From JAJFUB01 sp964622325 (GTDB taxonomy: Bacteria > Armatimonadota > Zipacnadia > Zipacnadales > UBA11051): a stretch of DNA of 38,689 bases. The stretch covers positions 1-38,689 of the forward strand of contig CAZUOJ010000022.1 of the NCBI GenBank assembly GCA_964622325.1, given 5' to 3'. This document shows, in pieces, positions 6,570-16,100 of the stretch; positions within the stretch are counted from its first letter, which is position 1; every line of letters begins with the position of its first letter. Both the position numbers and the translations under genes were made by a program. The notes under the pieces were generated by a model, which made no database searches, had not been told where the DNA came from, and worked only from the letters and a program-made list of their open reading frames with translations.

Positions 6570-8855
6570 ATGGAGCATTTGCCCGCCGATATTTTGCCTT
6601 TGCGATACAATGGCGATATCGCTGCCCGGATGATAGAGGGCATACATCGTTATCTCAAACGCGCCACAGCGGAACGAGCGCAGCGGCGGGAACGCTATTG
6701 GCGGCGGGATTGCCGTTCGTGGGCACGATATGAGCGTTCTGTGGCGCCCAATCGGCAACGATTAGCAAACATTTTGGGCGTCGTGGATACACGCGTTCCG
6801 CCTTTGCTAGAATGCCTTGAATGGCGCCCGACGGCGAAGCAAAAGGCCAATGTGCCAGAAGCGATAATATGGAACTCTAAGCGGCTTCAGGCTGTGCGCT
6901 GGGCTGTGCTGCCGGGCTTATGGGGAGAAGGGCTTTGGCTGGAGCCCCAAGACGGAGATGTTATAGCTCAGATTGTTGCCTTAGGCGATTGTGATTGGAC
7001 GCCGGAAGAGACTGTGGAACGTTTTGCGGGGCTCCTGGCGCAACACGGCTGCCGTGTGCTTGTGCCGACGCTGATTAATCGGGATTGCACATGGGCGGGC
7101 GTTGCCGGCATTATGACAAATCAGCCGCATCGGGAATTCATATATCGAGCGGCTTACGAGCTTGGCCGTCACATCATAGGCTTAGAAGTACAAAAAATTT
7201 TGGCCGCTGTGGATTGGCTTTCTCAGCAAGCCTTGCCTGTGGGAATTGTAGGCTATGGCGAGGGGGGCTTGCTGGCTTTTTACAGCGCAGCGCTGGATAC
7301 GCGCTTGCAAGCGGCCTTAATCAGCGGATATTTTGGCCCCCGGGAACAACTTTATAGGGAGCCGATTTATCGGAATGTATGGCGCTTGCTGGAAGAATTT
7401 GGCGATGCGGAAATAGCCAGCCTCATTGCGCCGCGGCCGCTCATCATTGAACATTGTCCTTTTCCAGCCGTCTCTGGGCCTCCGCCGGCCACATCCGAAC
7501 GCACAGGGGCTGCTCCCGGCGCCATCCATACGCCTTCTTTTGCTGCTGTGCGGCGTGAATTACTGCGGGCACACAGGCTCGTAGCGCCGTTAAAGCCTGA
7601 TTTTGTGCTGATAGCTTCGCCTCAGCCGTTGAGCCCCTCGGCGCTGAAAAGATTTTGGACAACATTGCAGCGTTTCGCCGTCTTAATCCATAAGCATTCA
7701 GACAGACAAGCGCAAAATACAAACAAGGCTGAGGCCGCTTTTGCGGAATCGCCACGACAGAAAATACGTTGGGATGCCTTGCGGCGGGCCGGCGTGTTGC
7801 CCGATCCGCAGGCACGTCTAAAGCGGCAATTTGAGGAGCTCGTGGAACATACACAGGCTCTGATGCGAGAATCGGAATATATTCGTAAGCGCTATTGGGC
7901 CAAAGCAAACGCCACAAATGTGAAAACATGGCAGAAAACAACACAGCCCTATCGGCGCCGTTTTCACGAGGAAATCATTGGCGCCTTGCCTGAGCCAGAG
8001 ATTCCCTTACGGCCGCGCGCCCGGAAGGCTTTCCACACAGAGGCTTTCTACGGCTATGAAATTATGCTGGATGTGTATCCTGATGTGTTCGCCTATGGCC
8101 TGCTCCTTGTGCCCCATGATGTGCAGCCCGGGCAAAAGCGGCCCGTTGTTGTGTGCCAGCATGGCCTGGAGAGCCGGCCTCAAGATGTGGCGGATCCTTT
8201 TAGCCCGGAAAATTGCTATCATTATTTTGCCTGCCGGCTGGCGGAACGCGGCTTTGTTACATTTGCGCCGCAAAATCCCTATATTGGCGGCGACAATTTT
8301 CGTGTTTTGCAGCGCCTGGCCAATCCTCTGGGCCTTTCTCTCTTTTCCTTCATTATTCGGCAGCATCAGCGCATTCTGGAATTTTTAAAATCTTTGCCTT
8401 ATGTGGATTCGCAGCGAATTGCTTTTTACGGCTTAAGCTATGGCGGCAAAACAGCGATGCGGGTGCCGGCTGTCTTGACGGATTATTGTCTTTCTATATG
8501 CTCGGGAGATTTTAATGAATGGATCTGGAAAAATTGCTCCACGAGGGCGCCTTTTAGTTATATGTGCACAGGCGAATATGAAATGTTTGAATTCAATCTT
8601 GGAATGACATTTAATTATGCGGAAATGAGCTATTTAATCTGTCCACGGCCCTTTATGGTGGAGCGCGGGCATCAAGATGGCGTTTCTGTAGACGAATGGG
8701 TCGCGTACGAATATGCCAAGACGCGCTATTTATATGATTTGCTGGGCATAGGCGATCGCACGGAGATTGAATTTTTTAATGGCCCCCATGAAATTCACGG
8801 CGTGGGAACATTTGCCTTTTTAGAACGGCATTTGCGGGAGGCGAAGCCTTCCTAA
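6570..8855 (+). CDS. Tandem alpha/beta hydrolase (acetyl xylan esterase/dienelactone hydrolase-like), first domain inactive
   Basis: The protein has 761 residues and no signal peptide. It contains two alpha/beta-hydrolase domains. The first (about 100-370) keeps the strand-turn-helix of the nucleophile elbow but reads G-Y-G-E-G at 228-232, so the nucleophile Ser is replaced by Gly230. It is followed by LIAPRPLIIEH, normally the acid-strand region. The second (about 490-755) has an intact elbow G-L-S-Y-G-G with Ser623, an acid/His region ICPRPFMVERGHQDG and a final NGPHEIHG with the likely catalytic His. The residues between are helical and charged. The family is related to acetyl xylan esterases and dienelactone hydrolases, so an intracellular carbohydrate-ester hydrolase is likely. 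AAAGG at 6556-6560 supports the start. It converges on the GT39 gene with a 59-bp gap. Confidence 0.75.
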   Translation: MEHLPADILPLRYNGDIAARMIEGIHRYLKRATAERAQRRERYWRRDCRSWARYERSVAPNRQRLANILGVVDTRVPPLLECLEWRPTAKQKANVPEAIIWNSKRLQAVRWAVLPGLWGEGLWLEPQDGDVIAQIVALGDCDWTPEETVERFAGLLAQHGCRVLVPTLINRDCTWAGVAGIMTNQPHREFIYRAAYELGRHIIGLEVQKILAAVDWLSQQALPVGIVGYGEGGLLAFYSAALDTRLQAALISGYFGPREQLYREPIYRNVWRLLEEFGDAEIASLIAPRPLIIEHCPFPAVSGPPPATSERTGAAPGAIHTPSFAAVRRELLRAHRLVAPLKPDFVLIASPQPLSPSALKRFWTTLQRFAVLIHKHSDRQAQNTNKAEAAFAESPRQKIRWDALRRAGVLPDPQARLKRQFEELVEHTQALMRESEYIRKRYWAKANATNVKTWQKTTQPYRRRFHEEIIGALPEPEIPLRPRARKAFHTEAFYGYEIMLDVYPDVFAYGLLLVPHDVQPGQKRPVVVCQHGLESRPQDVADPFSPENCYHYFACRLAERGFVTFAPQNPYIGGDNFRVLQRLANPLGLSLFSFIIRQHQRILEFLKSLPYVDSQRIAFYGLSYGGKTAMRVPAVLTDYCLSICSGDFNEWIWKNCSTRAPFSYMCTGEYEMFEFNLGMTFNYAEMSYLICPRPFMVERGHQDGVSVDEWVAYEYAKTRYLYDLLGIGDRTEIEFFNGPHEIHGVGTFAFLERHLREAKPS

Positions 8856-8914
8856 TTTGCTTTCCTTCTCATTGGGCACAAGCTTTTCTCAGGAAGCCAA
8901 ACGAAAATGCTATT

Positions 8915-10579
8915 TTATGGCGCTGCCACCTCCGGCGGACGGACGCCCGGACGTTTTAACGCCACAAGCGTCAGCGGCTTGCCTAAATCAAAGCTGTAGC
9001 CAGATATTTCCGCAATGCGCTCCAAAGGAAGAGGCCCGTATTCGGCCTCATAAGCCCGCAACTCCTCTTTGGCGGCAATAACGACGCCAGTCTCTTTCCG
9101 TTGCGCCCATGATTTAAGCCCTTGGGGCGTGACAAGCTGCGGAACATGGGCGCGGCCCAGATAAAAATATAAGCTTAAGCCAGGATGTCCATAAAATACA
9201 ACAGGCGTATGGGGGCCCGCCCGCTCATTCACAAGCTGAGCCAGCGGACGCGCCATCTGATAGCGTTCCACAGCAGGCAGCACAAACACGCCCACACACA
9301 GCCAAAAGATCGTCATCCCGACAATAAGCGCGTGCGCCCCTGTTTCATAATTCTCCTGGAGATGTTTTTTGAGGCAGAAGGCAGACATCGCAATAATAAT
9401 CACGGCGCACAATAGGCCTGGCCCGCGTAAGGCAGGCATAGACAAAGCATAAGGCAGGGCAACAAAGCCACAGGCAAGCAATACAGCCACAGGCCCCAAA
9501 AGCCACACGCCGCGTTTCAGCCACAGAATATCCTGTGGCTGTAGGCGCTGCGTTTTGATAGCCGTCCAGACTCCCCCAACGGCAATGGCCAGGGCGGGCC
9601 AGATGGGCAGGGCATAATGCGGCAGCTTTGTGGCGACAACTGAAATAAGCAAAAAAATCGGGACAATCCAGCCGAGAAGCAAGGGGCGCGCCAGAGGCGT
9701 TCCCAAACGGCCTCTCCAAAGCGCTGAACACGCCGCTGGCAAATACAGCGTCCACGGGAAAAAGGCAAGCAGCACGACAAATACATAATAAGGAAAATCC
9801 AGAAAGCGTGTGGCCCCATGGCCTTCCAGCGGCTGCATAGCGCGTCCGACAACATGCTTGCCAATTCCCATTTGCCACACAACGCCGCCTGTGGCGATAT
9901 TCGCGGGGATAGCCCAGGCCAAAAAACAGCCCAGCGCAAACAATAATATGAAGCCTACGCCAAAAAGATAGGATAGCCGCAGGGGCGTGTGTGAACGCGA
10001 AAGAAGCCATGTAACGGGAATAACAAATACAGGGACAAGCAAGCCGGCAGGGCCCTTTAGCAAAAATGTGGCGGCTGTTAACACAGCCAGCAGCCCATAA
10101 TGGCCTGGGCGGGCGCCATGCTCCAGGGCAAAGGCAAATGATACGACGCTGCCCATCACGAGCGCCAGGAGCACAGCGTCTGTCGTGGCAGCTGTGCCCG
10201 AAATGAGCAAAAGCGGGCTTGTCGCCAGCATCAAAGCGGCGCCGAGAGCGCCTGCGCGGCTGCCCCATAAGCGCCACGCCAGAAGGCCTGTCAAAAATGT
10301 GGCTACGGCGGCGCCAACAGGCGCCCACATTCGACAAGCTAATGTTGTTTCGCCCAGCAAACGAAGCGGCAATTGCATTAGCCAATAAATCAAAATCGGC
10401 TTGTCAGGACGAATATAGCCATTGAATGTGGCGTATAGATAATTCCCCGAACGAGCCATTTCCACAGCTGCCCGCGCGAAACGCGCCTCGTCACGTTCAA
10501 AGAGCGATGTCCGCGAACTCAAAAACAAATAGAACGCCAGCACAAGGGCGGCGAGGAGAAATAATTCTTTGCGCGGCAT
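8915..10579 (-). CDS. GT39/ArnT-like polyprenyl-phosphate sugar transferase
   Basis: The protein has 554 residues and is an integral membrane glycosyltransferase of the dolichyl/undecaprenyl-phosphate-mannose type (PMT/ArnT fold). The N-terminal helix is followed by LFERDEARFARAAVEM, with the acidic pair at residues 30-31 in the first external loop, then YIRPDKPILIYW, both characteristic of the ArnT-like branch. About eleven hydrophobic helices follow, and a soluble C-terminal domain of about 110 residues ends the protein. It would transfer a sugar from a lipid carrier to a periplasmic acceptor such as lipid A, a glycan or a protein. The ATG at 10579 lacks a close ribosome binding site (AGGAG is about 15 nt away). 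A promoter at 10740-10768 gives a leader of about 150 nt. Confidence 0.82.
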   Translation of the reverse strand: MPRKELFLLAALVLAFYLFLSSRTSLFERDEARFARAAVEMARSGNYLYATFNGYIRPDKPILIYWLMQLPLRLLGETTLACRMWAPVGAAVATFLTGLLAWRLWGSRAGALGAALMLATSPLLLISGTAATTDAVLLALVMGSVVSFAFALEHGARPGHYGLLAVLTAATFLLKGPAGLLVPVFVIPVTWLLSRSHTPLRLSYLFGVGFILLFALGCFLAWAIPANIATGGVVWQMGIGKHVVGRAMQPLEGHGATRFLDFPYYVFVVLLAFFPWTLYLPAACSALWRGRLGTPLARPLLLGWIVPIFLLISVVATKLPHYALPIWPALAIAVGGVWTAIKTQRLQPQDILWLKRGVWLLGPVAVLLACGFVALPYALSMPALRGPGLLCAVIIIAMSAFCLKKHLQENYETGAHALIVGMTIFWLCVGVFVLPAVERYQMARPLAQLVNERAGPHTPVVFYGHPGLSLYFYLGRAHVPQLVTPQGLKSWAQRKETGVVIAAKEELRAYEAEYGPLPLERIAEISGYSFDLGKPLTLVALKRPGVRPPEVAAP

Positions 10580-10739
10580 AGCAAAAGAAAAATGCTCCTG
10601 TAAAAATGTCTAACTAGCTTAAGAAATCAAGAAGCATAAGCCTTTTATTCCTGTAAACAATAAAGGAATATCTTTTCGCAGCAAACGACTCCTCAAATTT
10701 TCCTTTCCAGGCTATGCGAAATGGCTAGAAGCTCAATTT

Positions 10740-10768
10740 AACATAGGCTGCTATTTATCGCTTGTCAA
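10740..10768 (-). promoter_or_regulatory. Sigma70-like promoter of the GT39 gene
   Basis: Read leftward, a perfect TTGACA (complement of 10763-10768) is followed after 17 bp by TATGTT (complement of 10740-10745, four of six matches to TATAAT). It lies in the gap between the two leftward genes, so the GT39 gene can be transcribed independently of its upstream neighbour. Confidence 0.7.
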
Positions 10769-10800
10769 GCCAAATCCAGAAAATAAACATGCGCCCAGCC

Positions 10801-12864
10801 TTATGTTAAAAAGAAGCGATGTCCAGGCTGGCCGCTGATTGTGTCAATCACAAGCCACAGGCCAGCAGCGACAAATTCTCCCACAACAAGCCCCAGAAAA
10901 AATGGCCGTGCCGCATGAAAGCCACGAAAGCCGCCGTAACGAAGCACAAGCGATTTGAGCAGCCAGCCCATAAAAAGCGAAAACCATAATTGAATCATAG
11001 GCCAGCTCGGCCCCATCGCATAGCCTAAAGGATGCAGCGGCCACCAGGAATATAAGCTGCGCAGCTTCGCGAAAATCCATGTGAAAACGGCGCCGCCGCC
11101 CATCAGCATCCAATTCGCCACAGATGTCCCGTAGGGATGATCCAGATAGCCACATACAAATTGCAGCGTCTGCTGAGGGGAGACAAGCAAAAACCAACTA
11201 TTAAAGCGCACAGCTCCCCAATGATACGCCATCAGCATAAAGGCGGCATAAGAGCTGATGATTGCTATCAAAAAGGAAACAATTATCCATGGCAAAAGCT
11301 TGCGCAGCGGAATTTGGCACACATCGGCTAATTTGTACGCATCCATCAAACTGGGCAGAGAAAAAGCACGCAAATCAAACATAAAGACTTTTTGAATAAA
11401 GCTGAGGAGCGTGAGGCTTTTGGCATCAAGAATGCGTGTGCCTGCAGCGGCAATGATGACATCCGTAGGGCGAAATGCCTGCACAAACAATAATCCGCCT
11501 TCGGAGACAAGCCGTGTCAGCACAAGCGCAAAAATGAAGAAAAATAACAGCGTGAGCAGGCTCCAGCCTGCGCCGACGCCTGCGGCTGTCATCCATAAGA
11601 TGAACAGCACGATGCCGCCCGCCAGCCCCAAGAGAGTGAAGCGCCAGGATACGGCTTCATCATCCCTAAGGGCGGCCTTCTGCCTCCACGCTTGCCGCCA
11701 GATTTGGCGCCAATAATCGCGCGCGCCCCACAGCATCGTCCCTGTCAACATGAAGAAGGCGCCGATCATCTGCAACGCGGCGTGCGGCGGCGTGGGATAG
11801 CCTGGCAAAGGCTTTAATTGCCAGCCCATATAGGCAAACACAGCCCCTTGCAAAATGAACAACAAATAAAACAGCCAGAAACTGAAAGACAATTCTTTGG
11901 CAATGAGATATGTAAAGCCGATCACGCTAAAATGAATAAAAATAGTGAAGATGCCCATATTGCGCCACAGGGGGCCCGTAAAATATTGCCGCAGGGGAAT
12001 GACTAATTTGATTTCTGGAACAGCCGGAAAATAGAAATGCAGGCCATTAAGAGAATGAATACATAGCGGCAGAGCGGCGCCGAGCCATAGCAAACGCTTC
12101 CTGATAAGAGCGCTTTGGGCCATGTTTTTAAGATTCGATGGCAGCGGCAAAATGAATTCCAAGGGAGCCTGAACTAGCGGAAATACAAGCCGCTCTTGCT
12201 CGATCCAGCGGCGGCGTAAGAGCAGGCTCAAAAATAAAAAGCAGCCCAAAATAACAAGGGCAGCAAATGTCCAGGCAACAAGGGGGACGAGCCAGGGCCC
12301 CCAGGGCAATTGCTGGCCCGGACGCAAGCCCTCATAAAAAGCAATGACGAGGCGGCGGCCAGCCGGCTGCAAGCCAGGAGGCAACAGCGCATACAAAGCA
12401 GATTGGGAAGCTGCAGCAGCGCGAACGGCGCCCTCTTGAACAGCGCCTTGTACATCAAAAGGAAAGAGCCATTGGGGCAGATAGGGAAACAGGCGCTCTG
12501 CCCAGCGATTTTCGGGAGTCGCAAAATAATATGCGCCTGCAATTGTGGGAAATAAATACGCCGTCAGGCCAAACGAGGGGATGCCGGCGCCAACAAGCAT
12601 AAGAATATAAATCACGGCTCGCTCCTGAGGCGAAAGCTGGCGCCGGCGAAATATACGGGAAAACAAAGCCCCCAGGCCCAACAGCACTAAAAACAACACA
12701 AAAACGCCAATTGGAAGATGACAGCAGGCAATCCATGTGCCGCGCAGAACTTGATCCGCCCAGGGCGTTATCACGCCCAGCAAGGCCGTGCCCAACAAGC
12801 CTCCCCATATCGCCCGAAAAGAAAGGCCTCCTGTCGGATCTTCTTGGGGCGCAGAAACGCTCAT
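10801..12864 (-). CDS. DUF6785/OPT-like polytopic membrane protein
   Basis: The protein has 687 residues from the chosen ATG at 12864, and about 14-16 transmembrane helices. Long hydrophobic segments, a central charged stretch (RQIWRQAWRQKAALRDDEAV) and recurring Trp/Pro-rich loops match the large membrane proteins annotated as DUF6784/DUF6785, which resemble oligopeptide (OPT) transporters and are frequent in Armatimonadota and Planctomycetota-like genomes. The function is unknown; a transporter is the obvious guess, and the surrounding genes suggest a glycan-related cargo. The start is uncertain: in-frame ATGs at 12879 and 12876 and a TTG at 12903 are alternatives. 12864 was chosen because GGGA lies six bases before it. 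A promoter is readable at 13007-13035. Confidence 0.65.
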   Translation of the reverse strand: MSVSAPQEDPTGGLSFRAIWGGLLGTALLGVITPWADQVLRGTWIACCHLPIGVFVLFLVLLGLGALFSRIFRRRQLSPQERAVIYILMLVGAGIPSFGLTAYLFPTIAGAYYFATPENRWAERLFPYLPQWLFPFDVQGAVQEGAVRAAAASQSALYALLPPGLQPAGRRLVIAFYEGLRPGQQLPWGPWLVPLVAWTFAALVILGCFLFLSLLLRRRWIEQERLVFPLVQAPLEFILPLPSNLKNMAQSALIRKRLLWLGAALPLCIHSLNGLHFYFPAVPEIKLVIPLRQYFTGPLWRNMGIFTIFIHFSVIGFTYLIAKELSFSFWLFYLLFILQGAVFAYMGWQLKPLPGYPTPPHAALQMIGAFFMLTGTMLWGARDYWRQIWRQAWRQKAALRDDEAVSWRFTLLGLAGGIVLFILWMTAAGVGAGWSLLTLLFFFIFALVLTRLVSEGGLLFVQAFRPTDVIIAAAGTRILDAKSLTLLSFIQKVFMFDLRAFSLPSLMDAYKLADVCQIPLRKLLPWIIVSFLIAIISSYAAFMLMAYHWGAVRFNSWFLLVSPQQTLQFVCGYLDHPYGTSVANWMLMGGGAVFTWIFAKLRSLYSWWPLHPLGYAMGPSWPMIQLWFSLFMGWLLKSLVLRYGGFRGFHAARPFFLGLVVGEFVAAGLWLVIDTISGQPGHRFFLT

Positions 12865-12976
12865 AAAAATTCCCATCATTCTGTGAAAATCAGGCGCTGG
12901 CAAGCGCTCTTCTGTCGCCTAAAGCTTTTTCTATATGAATTTTTCTTCTCCTGCCTTATTTTCATAATGAAGCTAT

Positions 12977-13058
12977 GAGCAGGCGAAAAGAGGCAAAAAA
13001 GGGAACATTATATGAATGTAAATACAACGGAGCAATGTATATTGCTCGGCGCCTGCTC
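12977..13058. repeat. Nested inverted repeats in the divergent intergenic region
   Basis: An inner inverted repeat GAGCAAT-GTAT-ATTGCTC spans 13030-13047 with perfect 7-bp arms. An outer perfect 9-bp pair, GAGCAGGCG (12977-12985) and CGCCTGCTC (13050-13058), encloses it and the promoter of the leftward gene. The inner element looks like an operator; the outer pair could be a second operator pair, or a stem in the leader of the rightward lyase gene. Confidence 0.5.
13007..13035 (-). promoter_or_regulatory. Sigma70-like promoter of the DUF6785-like gene
   Basis: Read leftward, TTGCTC (complement of 13030-13035) is followed after exactly 17 bp by a perfect TATAAT (complement of 13007-13012). 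The -35 hexamer is the left arm of a 7-bp inverted repeat (13030-13047), so a protein binding the repeat would block this promoter. Confidence 0.6.
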
Positions 13059-13105
13059 TGGCAGGGCGTGAGGAAATGAACATGCAAAAAATTGGAGAGA
13101 AAGCT

Positions 13106-16100
13106 ATGCGGAAATTACATTTATTTCTGGGAGGATTATTATGGCTGGCGACGGAGGCTATAGGCCCAGCTGGGCTGGCCTGGGCGCAAGACACGGATAA
13201 TGACGGCTTGCCGGATAGCGTTGAAGAAATCTTGGCCACAGATCCGCAGGCGCCGGAAATTTTACATCCTGTGGGCACATTTTCCCGCCCGCCCAGCGAA
13301 AAAAGCGCTATGCAATTTATGAAAGTGGAATTCGGCAATGTGGGCCAAAATCGCTGGCTATGGGCGATTCACTTCCAAAAGCCTTATGCCTTCTCAAATG
13401 CGCAGCTGATTTTATATTTGGATGCGGACAACAATCCCCAGACAGGACGAAAAGAGCTGGGCTGTGAATATATGTTTGCGCATGCAGAGGGCCAGCCCGG
13501 CGTAACGGCCTTCGCGCCAGATGGCAGCCACACTTCGAGTCCCTTGCCGCGCGTGGCTTTGCATAATGGCGTGCTATATATGTGCGTCGATTGTCCGATT
13601 AAGCAGGAAAATGGCCGTTCTGTTTTTCGTTACATGCTCCTTTCGGAATATCGTCAGCCGCATGTAGCGGCGGATAGCACGGGCTGGATAAACGCGAGCG
13701 GCCCGCCTAATAGCGAAAAGAGAATGATTCTGACAGTGGATCAAATCACAACAGATGAGAATTTCTTGCGTACAGAAGGCCTGGATTTAATCTGGAAGCT
13801 GCAGGCGGATCCCGCCAATATCTGCTTCCGCAGCCCCGAAGCAGAGCTGCGGAATATGCGTTATTACGATGCCGAATATCGCTGGTGGGCTGTTTATGGC
13901 GCCAGTGGCAGCATCACAGTGACAGTGCCACGCGCGGGGACATTTATCCCCGCTGTTGTTGTCTATGATACAGGAGGGGCGGAAACATATCAGATGCTTT
14001 TGGAGGGCAGGCCGCTGGGGCATTTTGTGGCCGCAGAGGATGATCGGCGGCAGCGGATTTATTTTCTCAAGGAGCCAGTGACATTCCGGGGCGGCGAAAA
14101 GCTCACGCTGAAAGTCGGCAGCGTCGGCCAGCATATCACAGAAGATATTATGTTGTTGGCAAAACAGCCGCCGTTGCGGGGACGAAAATTTGAAATTCAA
14201 CATATTGAAAGCGGCGTGGCGCGTCTTCAGGGGAAGCAAGTGGCGCGCCTGACATGGATTACAACATGGCCTGCAGCGTGCACTGTGGAATATTGGCCGC
14301 TTCCTGCGGCAACAGGCGCCTCTGCCTCCAAGCCGGCTTCACGCCAGCCAGCCACGCGCGCCCCATCCTCGGTGCGCCCCTCCGCGCCAGAAATTCTTCG
14401 TTATACAGAGCCTGCAGCTGTCGCCAATCATCGTGTATATCTTGAAGGCTTGCAGCCCGGCGCCGTTTACGGCTTTCGGATCCTGGCGCCAAAGCCAGAT
14501 GGCGCCGTTGTGAAAAGCCCGGACCAAAAATTTGTGTTTCAGCTCTTGCAGCCTTTTTCCGGCACGGCCAAACGAGAGCGCACGCCGTTGCGCGTGGAAA
14601 ATCCTTATGATTTTCCCATTCGACAAGCCTGCATCGCCACGGGCGTGCCCTTCTCCAAAGGGGAGCTGGGAAATCCTGCCCATGTTCGTTTGCTGGATCC
14701 TGCGGGCCGGGAAATTCCTGTGCAAATTCAGCCCACAGCCTATTGGCTGGATAATAGCCTCAAATGGCTGCTTGTGATTTTTTTTGCGGATGTTCCGGCG
14801 AAAACGACAGCCATATATCAGCTCGAATATGGCTCTTCTGTGAAGCGACAAGCCTTTTCCAGCAGCCTGAATCTGCAGCAACAGGGGACGCAGCTTCTTG
14901 TCAATACAGGCCGCCTGCGCATGAGCTTTGATACAGCACAATCTGCGCTGCCGTTAGAAATTGGCTTCCAGGATGGAGAACGCTGGCGGACAGCTTCCCA
15001 AAGGCTTATGGCTGAAATGAAAGATGCGGCGGGACACATATTTTCCACAGCCCATCCGCCAGAACGAATGGAAATCGAGGAAAGCGGGCCGCTGCGCGCC
15101 GTTGTGAAAATTTGCGGGCATCATCAAAATGCCGAGGGCAAGCCTTTTATGGCTTACATCATTCGTTATGTCTTTTACAGCGGGCAAATTCCCTTCCGTG
15201 TCTATTATACATGGGGCAATGATGTCGATAGCGATTTTACAAGCTTCAAGAGGCTTTCCTTGCGTTTCCCCTTGTCCGAAGAAAGCGAAAGCAATCTGCA
15301 ATGGACAACATCCGTAGATGGCCAGATTCGCCGGGGCACAGGGAGGCTGAGCCTGCGGCAGATGGAAGACAATCAGTGTACATGGCAGGGCAATCAGTCA
15401 CAAGCTGCCTCGGGGCGCCGTGCGGAAGGCTGGCTGGATGTGAGCGGCTCGGAAGCCGGGCTGGCTATTGCCGTGCGTGATTTTTGGCAGCTTTATCCCA
15501 AAGCTTTTGCCGTCAGGGAAAACGCTGTGGAAGTGCAGCTGTGTCCAGAATTTCCGGCAGGCACATACGATGGCCGTGATTTGCTGGAGGAAATCAAGCT
15601 GTATTATTATCTGCGCAATGGGGAATATAAAGTGCGGCAAGGCGTGCAAAAACAACATGAGCTGTTGATTATTCCCCATTCAGGCGGATTTTCGGAAACA
15701 TTGCAGCAGGAATTAACGGCTTTTCAGGAGCCTCTCATCGCCGCCTGCACGCCCGAGCGTTATTGCAGCACGCGCGTGTTCGGCGATGTGCTGCCCGCCA
15801 CAGCCGGCCGCACGCCTGAATATGAACAGATATGTGAAAATGTCTATCGCGGCTATGTCTCCTATCGCGAGAATAATCGCAATTACGGGATGCTGAATTT
15901 TGGGGATGTTTTTGGGGAAAGGAAAATCAATTGGGCGAATGGCGAATATGATCATCATCACGCGTTTTTGATGCAATTCATCCGTACAGGCGAACGCAAA
16001 TGGCTTTTTTTGGGCGAAAAAGCCGCCCGTCATGCTATAGATGTGGATACATGCCATTACGGCCCCCGCGCCGGCGGCGTATGGATCCATTCGATGGGCC

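Noticed and set aside
8856..8914. Possible terminator between the convergent hydrolase and GT39 genes
   Set aside because: Only a short imperfect GCTTTCC/GGAAGC pairing is visible, with no T tract in either direction.
9345..10385. 346-codon open frame on the same strand as the GT39 gene, in another frame
   Set aside because: It lies entirely inside the well-recognised GT39 gene and has no recognisable domain or ribosome binding site; it is a shadow frame.
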